Shown piece after piece: positions 42,954 to 52,967 of a stretch of DNA of 64,000 nt. Positions within the stretch are counted from its first letter, which is position 1. Each line of letters begins with the position of its first letter. Below the pieces are notes generated by a model. It saw nothing but the letters and a program-made list of their open reading frames with translations, was not told where the DNA came from and ran no database searches. The stretch is taken from positions 47,821-111,820 of the forward strand of contig CALWZC010000011.1 in the NCBI GenBank assembly GCA_944385935.1, read 5' to 3'. This DNA is from an uncultured Anaerofilum sp. (GTDB lineage: Bacteria; Bacillota; Clostridia; Oscillospirales; Ruminococcaceae). A program made the position numbers and the translations under genes.

Positions 42954-45719
42954 ATGAATATTAATACATCTAATTACTGGAGTGCATCCAGTGCTAGCAG
43001 CAATGGTTTTTCTGGAATGATTTCTGGTATGGACACAGAGAGCATGGTCGAAAAAATGCTTTCTGGAACTCAAAGTAAGATTGATGCACAAAAAGCACTG
43101 AAACAACAGATTACATGGAAGCAGACCATGTACCGTGACATTATTCAGTCTATCAACGATTTTCGTAATAAATATTTTGATAATTCCGTTGATGCATCTT
43201 CTACTATGAACTTTGCCAGCAATGCCTTCTTTAACGCAATGAAGGCAAGCCTGACCAGTGGTAGTGGTGTAAAGGTTATTAGTGCAGATTCTTCTGCTCT
43301 TACTGGTGACATGAAAATTAAGGTGCAGCAACTGGCAACTGCTGCAAAAATCGAGAGTGCAGATGGTCATGTAGTTAGCAGCAATACTGTTACTGGTAGT
43401 GCTGTTGACATGGAAAAGTTAAAAGAAACACTAAGTAAAGAAATGACTATCAAAATAGGTGACGCATCTGCTCAAAAAGAAGTAAAAGTTGACTTTACTG
43501 GCGTTACTACCCAACAAGAAGTTGCAGATAAGATTAATGAGGCTTTAAAATCAAACAGTGTAAGTGATGTAACCGCAAAGGTTGAAGATGGAAAGCTGGT
43601 TATTTCTGATTCGAAGAAGCAAATCTCTGGTATTGAAGCATCTGACTTAGCAAGCAAAATGACTGGTCTTAGCTCCTCTTCTAAGGCAGATGACAAAGGC
43701 ACCATTGCATCTTCCACTGAAATAGATTTAGGCGTAGGCTTAACCTTTGATATAACATTAGATGGTGTGCAAAAAAATATTACACTGGACAATGTAGTTG
43801 GAACTGGAAATAACGGTGAGATTACACTGGATGATGTAGTGACTGCAATAACTACTAAATTAGATTCAGCTTTTGGCAAGGGAGCAATAAAAGTTGAGAA
43901 AAAATCCGCTGGTGACGCTTTGACATTCTCTTTTGGAACACTGGCTGGTGAAAAAGGACATAATTTCCGTTTAACTGGAGCAGACTTGAATAATTTGGGA
44001 ATTACTCCTGGCTCTAGTAGCAATATAAGTACTTCCACAAAATTGGGAGACTTGCCTGGAGCAAACAAAAGCGGCAATTATGAGTTTACTATCAACGGAC
44101 AAAAATTTTCCTTTACACAAGATACCACTGTGGGTCAAATGATGAATGAAATCAACTCCAGTGGTGCAGGTGTAAAAATTTCCTATTCTTCTTTAGCAGA
44201 CAAGTTTGTGATAGAAAGTGCTTCTACTGGAAAAGACTTTGGTATCGAGATGAGTCAAGAAAAGGGAAATATCCTTACATCCATGTTTGGTGATGGTGTA
44301 ATCAGTGCAGGTAGTAAGGCTGAAAGCGGACAACTTACAGTAGGAACCATTGATGGAACAGAGATAGACTCTGCAGCGGAAATTAGAGAGGCAAGTATTA
44401 CACTGACTGTAAACAATGAAGTATACACTTTTTCCTTGCCCAGAAAAGAAAATGATACTACCTATACCAAGGATGAATTTAGTACAGAGTTTAATAAGTA
44501 TTTAGAGGAAAAATTTGGAAAGGATTCCATTACATATGATGCTGCAACTGGTGATCTAAAAATAAAAGAAGGGTATACTGTTACAATAGGAGTTGCCTCG
44601 GTTGTAGGTAAAGATGGTAAACCTATTGATACAGGATTTTCTCTCTATCAAAACAATCTTGCTACAGGCTCTAGCAATCTGGATGATATCACCAACTTGA
44701 CAGATGACGAAAAAGATGCTCTGAAACAAAAATATGGTGCAACCAAACTGGAGGATTTAAAAGGGCCAGATGTAACATTTGAGGATGGACGTCTTGTTGT
44801 GACTGAAACCGGAAGTAAGGATTTGCAAGACCTTATGGCTGGTGTTCAGTTTGGTAACGGTCAGATGGATCAGACTGTAAAAGACAATGCCAAAGGTAAA
44901 GATGCCATTGTGACTATCAATGGTGTAGAGACTAGTCGTAGTAGCAACACCTTTACTGTTGATGGTGTTACTGTAGAGCTCACTGGTGTGCACAAGAATG
45001 ATGAAGAAGCTGTTATTGGCACAGTGCGCGATGTAGATACCATTGTGGAGGGCTTTGAATCCTTTGTGAAGGATTACAATGCGCTATTGGATAAACTTTA
45101 TGGCTACACTGATGCGAAGGCAGAGTATCGTGACTATGCTCCTTTGACTGATGCACAGAAAAAGGAGATGAGTGACAGAGAAATTGAGTTGTGGGAAGAG
45201 AAAGCAAAAACTGGTTTACTCCGTCGAGATATGGATGTAGAGCATTTCCTGAGCCAAATGCGTATTGCTATGTATGAAAAACCTGCAGGCGGAAAATTTG
45301 GTATGTACGACATTGGCATAGAGACAGGAAAATATACTGATAAGGGCAAGCTAAATCTGGATACTACAAAGTTGCGTAATGCTTTGGCACAAGACCCTTC
45401 TTCTGTAGAGCAGTTGTTTATGGATGTGCAGGATGGTCTTTCTGACAAGTTGATTGATATCATGAAGGAAACTGCTAACCCCAGCAGTGGTAGTCCGGGT
45501 AGTTTGGTAAAGCTGGCAGGTATAGAAGGTTATGCTAGCGATGGAAACAACTCTCTGAGCCAGCAGTTGAAAGAGATTGAAGATAGGATTAAAGACTTGG
45601 AGAGCAAGTACGAAAAAGAAAAGACCCGCTACTGGAACCAGTTCAATACCATGGAGCAGGTTTTGGCAAACTTCAATAGCCAGAGTTCTATGATTCAATC
45701 TCAATTTATGGCATATTGA
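42954..45719 (+). CDS. fliD: Flagellar filament capping protein FliD (long form)
   Basis: A 921-residue cap protein that folds flagellin at the filament tip. The N-terminal domain begins SGMISGMDTESMVEKML and the C-terminal helix pair ends FNTMEQVLANFNSQSSMIQSQF, both typical of FliD. The usual length is 450-700 residues; the extra length lies in the middle, between about residue 190 and 700, a low-cysteine Ser/Thr/Asp-rich region of repeated beta domains that would be surface exposed. ATG at 42954 with AAAGGAGGG. Confidence 0.93.
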   Translation: MNINTSNYWSASSASSNGFSGMISGMDTESMVEKMLSGTQSKIDAQKALKQQITWKQTMYRDIIQSINDFRNKYFDNSVDASSTMNFASNAFFNAMKASLTSGSGVKVISADSSALTGDMKIKVQQLATAAKIESADGHVVSSNTVTGSAVDMEKLKETLSKEMTIKIGDASAQKEVKVDFTGVTTQQEVADKINEALKSNSVSDVTAKVEDGKLVISDSKKQISGIEASDLASKMTGLSSSSKADDKGTIASSTEIDLGVGLTFDITLDGVQKNITLDNVVGTGNNGEITLDDVVTAITTKLDSAFGKGAIKVEKKSAGDALTFSFGTLAGEKGHNFRLTGADLNNLGITPGSSSNISTSTKLGDLPGANKSGNYEFTINGQKFSFTQDTTVGQMMNEINSSGAGVKISYSSLADKFVIESASTGKDFGIEMSQEKGNILTSMFGDGVISAGSKAESGQLTVGTIDGTEIDSAAEIREASITLTVNNEVYTFSLPRKENDTTYTKDEFSTEFNKYLEEKFGKDSITYDAATGDLKIKEGYTVTIGVASVVGKDGKPIDTGFSLYQNNLATGSSNLDDITNLTDDEKDALKQKYGATKLEDLKGPDVTFEDGRLVVTETGSKDLQDLMAGVQFGNGQMDQTVKDNAKGKDAIVTINGVETSRSSNTFTVDGVTVELTGVHKNDEEAVIGTVRDVDTIVEGFESFVKDYNALLDKLYGYTDAKAEYRDYAPLTDAQKKEMSDREIELWEEKAKTGLLRRDMDVEHFLSQMRIAMYEKPAGGKFGMYDIGIETGKYTDKGKLNLDTTKLRNALAQDPSSVEQLFMDVQDGLSDKLIDIMKETANPSSGSPGSLVKLAGIEGYASDGNNSLSQQLKEIEDRIKDLESKYEKEKTRYWNQFNTMEQVLANFNSQSSMIQSQFMAY

Positions 45720-45747
45720 TGCAGAATAAAAGGAGGAGTAAAGGGGT

Positions 45748-46125
45748 ATGTTGCAAAATCGTTATCAGGCATATAAACAGCAGTCTATGCTAACAATGAC
45801 CCAAGGAGAAATGCTGACAGCTGTATATGATGGTCTGCTGAAAGCGATTTACTCTGCGCAAAAAGCATTTGAAACACGAAATTTGCCGGAAATTAATAAA
45901 CATTTGCTGAAGGCACAAGAGATTTTAGGTTATTTAAAAAGTACCCTGAATTCCCAATATGAGATTGCACAAAATCTGGAATCGTTGTATGATTACTTTA
46001 TACAACAGCTTCGACAAGCAAATGTGAAAAAAAGTCCGGAAGGCTTACAGGATGTTGCCCAGATGATTCAAGAGTTGCGAGATGCTTTTGTGCAGGCGGA
46101 CAAAAATGTAAGAAGTCAGAAGTAA
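45748..46125 (+). CDS. fliS: Flagellar export chaperone FliS
   Basis: A 125-residue helical chaperone binding the flagellin C-terminus. The N-terminus RYQAYKQQSMLTMTQGEML with the TMTQGEML motif and the segment STLNSQYEIAQNLESLYDYF match the family. It starts 28 bp after fliD, with AAAGGAGGAG. Confidence 0.95.
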   Translation: MLQNRYQAYKQQSMLTMTQGEMLTAVYDGLLKAIYSAQKAFETRNLPEINKHLLKAQEILGYLKSTLNSQYEIAQNLESLYDYFIQQLRQANVKKSPEGLQDVAQMIQELRDAFVQADKNVRSQK

Positions 46126-46158
46126 GCTGTTGTGAAATTATTTTTTAGGAGGAACAAA

Positions 46159-46503
46159 ATGTTTTTAACTTCTAAAACATTGCAGACACTAGAAGCAGGT
46201 GTTGCTGCCACATGGCAGCAACAACAGCTTCATTTGCAAAACTTATCTAATGTGTCCACTCCTGGATACAAAGCGAAGGGAATGGTATTTGAAGAAGTGC
46301 TAGAAGGCACTCGTCCAACAGGTGTTTTTAACGCAAAGATTGTAGAGGATACAACAACCAGCAATCGTTTGGACGGAAATAATGTAGACAGTGATAAAGA
46401 AAGCATGGAGCTGTATAAGGCGTATGTACAGTACTCTATGTTACTGAACAAGGTTACTGGCGAATTAGGCAACTATTCCCATGTGCTAAATGCAAATATG
46501 TAA
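46159..46503 (+). CDS. flgB: Flagellar basal-body rod protein FlgB
   Basis: A 114-residue proximal rod subunit. The family motif LHLQNLSNVSTPGYKAKG lies at residues 25-42. It ends with a helix, as rod proteins do. The length is a little below the common 130. The ATG at 46159 follows TTAGGAGG; the upstream in-frame start at 46132 has no ribosome site. Confidence 0.93.
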   Translation: MFLTSKTLQTLEAGVAATWQQQQLHLQNLSNVSTPGYKAKGMVFEEVLEGTRPTGVFNAKIVEDTTTSNRLDGNNVDSDKESMELYKAYVQYSMLLNKVTGELGNYSHVLNANM

Positions 46504-46524
46504 TAGTAGACAGGAGGGAATAAG

Positions 46525-46947
46525 ATGGCTTTTTTGGGTTCTTTGGATATTGTAGGTTCCGCGCTTTCTGCAGAACGTTTTCGGATGGATGTTAGCTTGC
46601 AAAATTTAGCAAATGCCAACAATACTAGCCCCACTGCTGACGGCGAACCCTATCGACGCCAACAAGTGGTTTTTCAGGAAAGAGCATTGACTTTTGATGA
46701 AACATTGGAAAATATTTCCGGTGGCGTGCAGGTAGCAGATGTTGTGAAAAGTGACCGAGATTTTAAATCTGTGTATGACCCTAACAATCCCAATGCGGAT
46801 GAGAATGGATATGTGTTGTATCCGAATGTAGATACTACAGAGGAACGGTTGGACTTGATGAGCGCAAGCACAGCATATGAAGCCAACTTGACAGCACTTT
46901 CCGTAATGAAGGCAATGGTCAATCGCACCCTAGAAATGAGCAAATAA
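46525..46947 (+). CDS. flgC: Flagellar basal-body rod protein FlgC
   Basis: A 140-residue rod subunit. N-terminal DIVGSALSAERFRMDVSLQNLANANN and the C-terminal segment DLMSASTAYEANLTALSVMKAM are both typical of FlgC. 21 bp after flgB, ribosome site AGGAGGG. Confidence 0.95.
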   Translation: MAFLGSLDIVGSALSAERFRMDVSLQNLANANNTSPTADGEPYRRQQVVFQERALTFDETLENISGGVQVADVVKSDRDFKSVYDPNNPNADENGYVLYPNVDTTEERLDLMSASTAYEANLTALSVMKAMVNRTLEMSK

Positions 46948-46976
46948 TGTTTTTGGTTATGGAGGAGAGGTAAGGA

Positions 46977-47474
46977 ATGGATATGATGAACGAGCAGTTG
47001 CAAGATACATACGGTGAAGGCACCGATGAGATGAAAGACAAATATCTGACATTTTTGACAGATGGACAGGTGTTTGCTATTCCTATTGCAGATGTAATGC
47101 AGATTGTACAGATGCAAAAAATCACACCCATTCCAGAATTTCCTATGTATGCAAAGGGTGTAATTGACTTGCGTGGTTCTATGATTCCTGTGGTAGATTT
47201 GCGTTGCCGTCTGGGAAGAATGGAACTAGAGTATGATGCCCATACCTGTATTATTGTTATGAGCATCAATGGTTCTCTGGTGGGCTTAATTGTAGATAGT
47301 GTAGATGAAGTAGCTCGCATTGAACAAGAAAATATTTGTCCGCCTCCTGCATTGGGCACTGATACCACCAGTCGTTTCTTGCAGGGGTTGGGAAAAACAC
47401 CAGATGGTGTAGTTTTGTTATTGGCCATAGAGCGTGTAATTGGAGAGGACATTTACAGTGCTTTCTCGGTCTAA
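46977..47474 (+). CDS. cheW: Chemotaxis coupling protein CheW
   Basis: A 165-residue adaptor joining receptors to the CheA kinase. After 20 acidic residues the two-barrel CheW domain follows: YLTFLTDGQVFAIPIADVMQI, the VIDLRGSMIPVVDLR motif and a GLIVDSVDEVARI strand. No cheA lies in the window. It is followed by a chemoreceptor gene 107 bp later. Confidence 0.95.
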   Translation: MDMMNEQLQDTYGEGTDEMKDKYLTFLTDGQVFAIPIADVMQIVQMQKITPIPEFPMYAKGVIDLRGSMIPVVDLRCRLGRMELEYDAHTCIIVMSINGSLVGLIVDSVDEVARIEQENICPPPALGTDTTSRFLQGLGKTPDGVVLLLAIERVIGEDIYSAFSV

Positions 47475-47503
47475 CAAGGTAGACATGTGTGAATAAGGTT
47501 TTT

Positions 47504-47535
47504 GGAAGAGGGGAAGCTGAGGATTCCCCTTTTCC
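47504..47535. other. Hairpin between cheW and the chemoreceptor gene
   Basis: A 12-bp stem (GGAAGAGGGGAA with TTCCCCTTTTCC, two G-U pairs) without a following T run. It may be an RNA stability or partial termination element. Confidence 0.4.
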
Positions 47536-47581
47536 AATGTGGTTGAGGAAAACAGGTTAAGGGAATTGAGGGAAGAGGAAT

Positions 47582-49363
47582 ATGCTGAATAAGTTAAAGA
47601 TTCGTACGCGTTTGTTAGTTTCGTTCTCAATCATATTGGTGGGAATGGTTGTAATTTCCTTAGTAGGAAGTACAGAATTGAAGAATTCTTTGTATAGTTT
47701 ACGGGATTACCGCAGTTCCGTTTCACAGTACAACTATATTTTGAGTGAGGTTGAAGCTCACTTTTTTAGAGTACAAATGCAAATGCACCGTGCTTTAGGT
47801 ACCACAGATATGTCGATTGTTCAAGAAGCAGTTGCACAAGCACAGGAGAGTGCAGATATTGTAAGGACAGATATGGTTGCCTTAGAATCTGTACACACGG
47901 GAGACACTGAACAGCTAAAAACACTCAATAACTTAATTGCGCAAGCTGATGTACATTTGAATGAAATTTTGTCAGCAGCTACCCGTACTAATACTGCCGA
48001 AGAAAAAGAGCAAATATTTAACAAAGTAGAAAATGATTTAGGGCCGATATTGGAGCAGATGACTGAACAGATTGAAACTATGATAACTACTGCTAACGAC
48101 CGCGGCACTGTTATGATAAAAGACATAGAAACTGCCAGTGTTGTAAGTATTGCAATTCTTTTGGGCGTAACAGGAGTAATGATTGTGGTGGCAGTTGCCA
48201 TTTCCTTTAATTTGTCCAAATCTGTTGCAGAACCTCTAAGTGAGATGCAAAAGGCAGCCACAGAGATGGAGCAAGGAAATTTGAGTATCAAGCTGGAGTA
48301 CCAGTCTGAAAATGAACTTGGAATGCTGGCAAATTCTATGCGTTCTATGGCATCAACTTTGCAACAGTACATTGAGTCCATTGATACTGTCATGGAGGAA
48401 TTTGCAAAAGGCAACCTAACTGTTGTGCCCACCATAGAGTATAAAGGAGATTTTGCAAGTATTGGTGAATGCACACAAAAAGCTGTAGAGGCTATTAACG
48501 ATACTCTTTGCCAAATTTCCCAAGCGGCAGACCAAGTTGCTTCTGGTGCAGACCAGGTATCTTCTGGTGCACAAAATCTGTCACAAGGTGCTACAGAGCA
48601 GGCATCCTCCATTGAGGAATTGGCAGCTACAGTAAACGAAATTTCTTCCCAGGTAAAAACCAATGCAGAAAATGCAAACAGTGCTTTTGCTCGTGTGGAA
48701 CAAGTAAGTAGTGAGATGAACGAAAGCAATCACAAGATGCAGGAAATGATTTCTGCAATGAGTGAGATTACCAACAGTTCTTATGAAATTGGAAAAATTA
48801 TTAAGACCATTGAGGATATTGCTTTCCAAACCAACATTTTGGCATTGAATGCGGCTGTAGAAGCTGCTCGTGCAGGTGCTGCAGGCAAAGGTTTTGCTGT
48901 GGTGGCTGATGAAGTTCGGAACTTGGCTGCAAAAAGTGCAGAGGCATCTAAGAGTACAGCAGTGCTAATTGAGCGTTCGCTGAAAGCAGTGGAAAATGGA
49001 ACACAAATTGCAGACGAAACAGCTGCTTCCTTGGAACAAACAGTTTTGGGCGCAACAGAGGTTTCTCAGTTGATTTCTAAAATTACTAATGCATCCAATG
49101 ACCAAGCAAGTGCTATTACACAGGTTACAGTGGGAATTGACCAAATTTCTGCTGTGGTTCAAACCAACAGTGCTACTGCCGAAGAAAGTGCGGCTGCCAG
49201 TGAAGAGCTTTCTGGTCAGGCAGCAATGCTGAAAAATCTGGTGGGAGCTTTCCGGCTAAAGGAAGATAGTGGAGACCTTGCATTGCCTATGTCAAGTTCA
49301 GAGTCATATCACAATGATTCCTATGGTGCACAATTTGAAGATGTATCCTATGGAAAATATTAA
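47582..49363 (+). CDS. Methyl-accepting chemotaxis protein
   Basis: A 593-residue chemoreceptor. Membrane spans at about 12-31 and 187-209 enclose a short helical outer sensor (four-helix bundle type, residues 32-186). A HAMP domain (about 210-262) leads to a signalling domain whose tip reads [22 protein letters not shown] and is highly conserved. Methylation-type glutamates flank it. The ligand is not predictable. The ATG at 47582 follows GAAGAGG. Nothing suggests co-transcription beyond this gene, as a promoter for fliE follows. Confidence 0.95.
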   Translation: MLNKLKIRTRLLVSFSIILVGMVVISLVGSTELKNSLYSLRDYRSSVSQYNYILSEVEAHFFRVQMQMHRALGTTDMSIVQEAVAQAQESADIVRTDMVALESVHTGDTEQLKTLNNLIAQADVHLNEILSAATRTNTAEEKEQIFNKVENDLGPILEQMTEQIETMITTANDRGTVMIKDIETASVVSIAILLGVTGVMIVVAVAISFNLSKSVAEPLSEMQKAATEMEQGNLSIKLEYQSENELGMLANSMRSMASTLQQYIESIDTVMEEFAKGNLTVVPTIEYKGDFASIGECTQKAVEAINDTLCQISQAADQVASGADQVSSGAQNLSQGATEQASSIEELAATVNEISSQVKTNAENANSAFARVEQVSSEMNESNHKMQEMISAMSEITNSSYEIGKIIKTIEDIAFQTNILALNAAVEAARAGAAGKGFAVVADEVRNLAAKSAEASKSTAVLIERSLKAVENGTQIADETAASLEQTVLGATEVSQLISKITNASNDQASAITQVTVGIDQISAVVQTNSATAEESAAASEELSGQAAMLKNLVGAFRLKEDSGDLALPMSSSESYHNDSYGAQFEDVSYGKY

Positions 49364-49385
49364 AACAATATAACTTTTAAAGCTT

Positions 49386-49418
49386 AAAGGGGTCACTTTT
49401 TTGATAGGTGGCCCCTTT
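49386..49418 (+). terminator. Probable terminator after the chemoreceptor gene
   Basis: AAAGGGGTCAC pairs with GTGGCCCCTTT around an 11-base T-rich loop. The 3' side lacks a clean T run, so termination may be partial. Confidence 0.5.
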
Positions 49419-49609
49419 GGTAATGAAAAAATACAAAAAATTAAAGAAAACTATACTGTGACCAAATTTTATGTAATATTTTTTGAAATATAAAAATATT
49501 ATGTATAATAAATGACGATTTTGAGTTATTTTTTTATAATTGTTTAAAAATTACTAATATTTATGCCTAAAATTGCAGTTTTTTGATTTGTAAAAATATT
49601 CCCAAAACA

Positions 49610-49639
49610 TTGACATATTACTTTATAAGAGAGTATAAT
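49610..49639 (+). promoter_or_regulatory. Promoter of the fliE operon
   Basis: TTGACA (49610-49615) and TATAAT (49634-49639), both consensus, with 18-bp spacing, 193 bp before fliE. It is the only clear promoter for the following 14 kb of basal-body and export genes. Confidence 0.75.
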
Positions 49640-49831
49640 TAATCTATAATCATCGAAAATGTGACAAAAACAGTTCAAAAAGGACAGATTTTGTTCATTT
49701 TTGGCCATAAATGGAAAATGATGTAAAAATAAAGGTTTTGCTGTGCTGTTTTTTGTTGCACTTGTTTTTGTTCTAGGAGTTATTTTAAGGAGAAGACAGC
49801 AATAGAAGATATATGAAAGGAAGAATCCAGT

Positions 49832-50134
49832 ATGATGTTTACACCGATAGTTCCCATTCAACCAATGGAAAAAATGAGTTTTGGTCAAACAACACCTGTG
49901 ACTGCAGAAAAGTCCAGTGGTTTTGGTGCCATTTTGGAAAATGCCATGAAGGATTTGGAAACATTGCAGGCACAGTCCGCAGAAGATTCCAGAAAATTGG
50001 CTTTGGGAGAAATTGATAACATTGCACAGGTGCAAATCAATGCTTTGAAAACTTCTACCATGTTACAGACAACTGTACAGCTCACTAGTCGTGCTGTGGG
50101 CGCATATAAAGAAATTATGCAAATGCAAGTTTAA
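49832..50134 (+). CDS. fliE: Flagellar hook-basal body complex protein FliE
   Basis: A 100-residue adaptor between the MS ring and rod. The C-terminal helix region (DNIAQVQINALKTSTMLQTTVQL followed by RAVGAYKEIMQMQV, read in part) is typical. Tandem ATG codons at 49832 and 49835 follow AAAGGAAG. Confidence 0.93.
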   Translation: MMFTPIVPIQPMEKMSFGQTTPVTAEKSSGFGAILENAMKDLETLQAQSAEDSRKLALGEIDNIAQVQINALKTSTMLQTTVQLTSRAVGAYKEIMQMQV

Positions 50135-50148
50135 GCATATTGCCAATT

Positions 50149-50326
50149 CTTTTTAGTACTTATTATAAAAAGAAATACATGGCCATTCTATCCCCTCGAA
50201 CACTATTTTATTACAAGATGTATAAAATTGTGCGAGGGGGTTTTGGCTTGCGGATGAGTTGGCAACAGCAAGGTTGTAAAAAATCATTGGGGGCATCCTT
50301 GTTGCAGGCATAAAATGCCAAACCAA
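50149..50326 (+). other. Structured fliF leader
   Basis: The 221-bp gap before fliF can fold into several stems. TTCTTTTT/AAAAAGAA lies near 50149-50176 and CCCCTCG/CGAGGGG at 50192-50239. TTTGGC/GCCAAA (50242-50247 with 50317-50322) encloses GCAACAgcAAGG/CCTTGTTGC (50262-50273 with 50297-50305). GGATG (50252-50256) can pair instead with CATCC (50294-50298), giving two exclusive folds. It does not match the GEMM c-di-GMP riboswitch consensus. Confidence 0.4.
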
Positions 50327-50355
50327 TATTTAAGATAGAAGAAGAGGGCATACGC

Positions 50356-51948
50356 ATGAAGGGTACAGGACAGGACTTGAAAGGGCAGTTCAAAAATGCG
50401 GTGGAGCATTTTAAGCAGATGCCAAAGAAGAAGAAAATCATCATCGGTTCAGTGGTTGGATTGGTGCTGGTTTTGGCATTAGGGGTTACAATTTTTTTGA
50501 ATGCAGGAAAAAATGGATACAAGGTGCTGTATGAAGGGTTAGAGTCCGAAGAAAAAAGCACCATTTATTCCATGTTGCAGGAAATGGGCGTTTCCGCACA
50601 GATGAATGCAGATGGAAATATTACTGTTCCTGCAAAAGACTACGACCGATGCTTGATGGAACTGGCTATCAAGGGCTATCCTCAGTCCGGTATGGGATAT
50701 GATTTAATGGAAAATCATACTGGTATGACTACCACAGAGTCAGAAAGCAATCAGTGGCGGATTTATCAGTTGCAGGATAGGTTGCAAAATACATTAAAGT
50801 ATCTCCAACCAGTAAAAAATGCAGTGGTGACCATCAATGTACCTGAGCAAGGAAAGTATGTATGGGAAACAGAAAATGATTCCCAAAAATCTACTGCTGG
50901 AGTAGTGCTAAGTCTTTCTGAAAATTTGACAGCACAGCAAGTGGATGGAATAAAAACTTTAATATCTAGCCAAGTGCCCAATTTGCTGCCTGAAAATGTA
51001 AAGGTTGTGGATGCGGCAACATCCAGAGAACTTTATGGAAGTACTGGAAATAATACAGATAGCTTGTCCTCTGTTGATAATTTAACATTTGAAAAGCAAG
51101 TACAAAAACAGATTGAGGATAATGCAGAGCGCATTTTGGCCCAGAGATATGGTGCCAATGGTGTGGTGGCAGTAGCAAAAGTAGAACTGGATTATGATAA
51201 AATGCTCACCGAACAGATGCAGCTTCAACCAAAAGAAGATGGTGGCGGTTATGTATCGAATTTTTCAGAGAATTACACACTGGATGGCCAAGTAGCTGCA
51301 GGTGGAATTGTAGGAGAAGAAAATAATACTGATATTCCAGAACAGGTTGTTGGTGATGAAAATGCCGAGAATGGAGTAACAAATTATAATAGAGATATTC
51401 AATATGAATATGGATACATTAAAACCCAGATTGAAAAGGGAAATGCAGTACTGAAGAATGCAACCATCTCCGTTATGGTAGATGAAGATAATATGACTCA
51501 AGCACGCCGCAATGAGTTGATTGCGCTAGTTTCTACCAGTACTGGTATTGCGGAAGAAAATATTACTGTGTCGCCCATTGACCCAGATGCAGCTGTTGAG
51601 CCAGATGAAGAGTTGCCTGTACCCACTACCCAGGTTGTAGTTCCATTGTGGGTATGGATTGTTCTGGGTGCAAGCTTGTTGATATTGATTTTGGCGGCGG
51701 TAATTTCTATTTGGCTACGTAAAAGGGCAAAGCGTAAACAACAGCAGCAACAAAATGAAATTGACCAGCAACGTGCTCAGATGGAACAAGAAATTGCGGA
51801 TTACAAAAAGAAACTTTCTGATGCAGCAATGGCAGCTACTGACCCGAAAGATGAGGCTATCATTAATGAGGTTAAGGGCTTTGCTAAGCAGCACCCAGAA
51901 ATTACAGCAAACTTGTTGCGTGCATGGTTGAAAGAGGAGGGTGAATGA
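50356..51948 (+). CDS. fliF: Flagellar MS-ring protein FliF
   Basis: A 530-residue ring protein with two membrane spans (about 35-55 and 432-455). The periplasmic ring-building motifs are between them: GYKVLYEGLESEEKSTIY, YDRCLMELAIKGYPQSG and the SESNQWRIYQLQ segment. The C-terminal tail, helical and ending in FAKQHPEITANLLRAWLKEE, binds FliG. The ATG at 50356 follows AGAAGAGGG. fliG starts on its stop (ATGA). Confidence 0.97.
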   Translation: MKGTGQDLKGQFKNAVEHFKQMPKKKKIIIGSVVGLVLVLALGVTIFLNAGKNGYKVLYEGLESEEKSTIYSMLQEMGVSAQMNADGNITVPAKDYDRCLMELAIKGYPQSGMGYDLMENHTGMTTTESESNQWRIYQLQDRLQNTLKYLQPVKNAVVTINVPEQGKYVWETENDSQKSTAGVVLSLSENLTAQQVDGIKTLISSQVPNLLPENVKVVDAATSRELYGSTGNNTDSLSSVDNLTFEKQVQKQIEDNAERILAQRYGANGVVAVAKVELDYDKMLTEQMQLQPKEDGGGYVSNFSENYTLDGQVAAGGIVGEENNTDIPEQVVGDENAENGVTNYNRDIQYEYGYIKTQIEKGNAVLKNATISVMVDEDNMTQARRNELIALVSTSTGIAEENITVSPIDPDAAVEPDEELPVPTTQVVVPLWVWIVLGASLLILILAAVISIWLRKRAKRKQQQQQNEIDQQRAQMEQEIADYKKKLSDAAMAATDPKDEAIINEVKGFAKQHPEITANLLRAWLKEEGE

Positions 51949-52967
51949 TGGCTGCAACAAAAAACAAGCCGAAACTTTCACCAGCGGCTCGTGCGGCGGT
52001 AATTATTGTTGCATTGGGTGCTGATGAAGCCTCTAATGTATATAAATTTCTTCGCGAAGATGAAATTGAAATGCTTTCTTTGGAGGTTGCAAAATTAAGC
52101 AGATTGAGTCAGGAAGACCTGCAAGAGATTGTGGATGATTTCTATGGTCTTTGTGTAACTCAAAAGGTAATCTCCGAAGGCGGTATCATTTATGCTAAGG
52201 ACGTTTTGGAAAAAGCCTTTGGTGCAGAGCAAGCAGGAGATTACATCAAGCGTATTTCCAGCGCAATGCAGACTCGTCCCTTTGATTTTATTCGTAAGGC
52301 GAATTATCGTAACCTAATGATGATGATTCAGAACGAGACACCTCAAACCATTGCATTTATCCTTTCTTATGCAAAGGCAGACCAAGCATCTCATATTATT
52401 GCTGAGTTGCCCAAGGAAACACAGTTGGAGGTTGTACGGAGAATTGCTACACTAGAGAGCGTATCTCCAGAAATTGTGCAGATTGTAGAACAAGTAATGG
52501 AGCGCAAGTTCTCCACCATTGTTAGCCAGGACATGGCAGAGATTGGCGGCGTAAACTATGTTGCAGACATTATGAACCACACCGACCGTGCAACAGAGAA
52601 GCACATCTTCGACGAGTTGAACAAGCAAGACCCAGAGTTGAGCGAGAATATCCGCAAGCTGATGTTCGTATTCGAGGATTTGGTTTTGCTGGACGATATG
52701 TCTATCCAGCGTTTGCTGCGCGAGGTGGATACTCAAGATTTGGCAGTGGCCATCAAGGGCTCCAACGAAGAGGTCAAAAATATATTGCTGTCCAATATGT
52801 CCAGCCGTGCAAGAGACAATCTTATCACCGATATCGAATATCTGCGTAATGTACGTATGCGTGATGTTGAAGAGGCACAGCAACGTATTGTTGGTATTGT
52901 TCGTGCATTGGAGGAAAGTGGCGAAATCATAATCTCCAGAGGCGAGGAGGACGAGATTATTGCCTGA
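51945..52967 (+). CDS. fliG: Flagellar motor switch protein FliG
   Basis: A 340-residue rotor protein. N-terminal region: AAVIIVALGADEASNVYKFLRE. The middle EHPQ-like motif is ETPQTIAFIL, and the C-terminal torque helix carries DLVLLDDMSIQRLLREVD with the charged residues that meet MotA. Two ATG codons at 51945 and 51948 follow GAGGAGGG. It overlaps fliH by eight bases. Confidence 0.97.
   Translation: MMAATKNKPKLSPAARAAVIIVALGADEASNVYKFLREDEIEMLSLEVAKLSRLSQEDLQEIVDDFYGLCVTQKVISEGGIIYAKDVLEKAFGAEQAGDYIKRISSAMQTRPFDFIRKANYRNLMMMIQNETPQTIAFILSYAKADQASHIIAELPKETQLEVVRRIATLESVSPEIVQIVEQVMERKFSTIVSQDMAEIGGVNYVADIMNHTDRATEKHIFDELNKQDPELSENIRKLMFVFEDLVLLDDMSIQRLLREVDTQDLAVAIKGSNEEVKNILLSNMSSRARDNLITDIEYLRNVRMRDVEEAQQRIVGIVRALEESGEIIISRGEEDEIIA

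Larger units (their letters stand above)
49364..49831. other. Intergenic region between the chemoreceptor gene and fliE
   Basis: 468 bp, strongly A+T rich. It contains a hairpin at 49386-49418 (11-bp stem with one G-U pair, weak U-tract), probably ending the receptor transcript, and a strong sigma-A promoter at 49610-49639. Nothing else was recognised. Confidence 0.5.
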
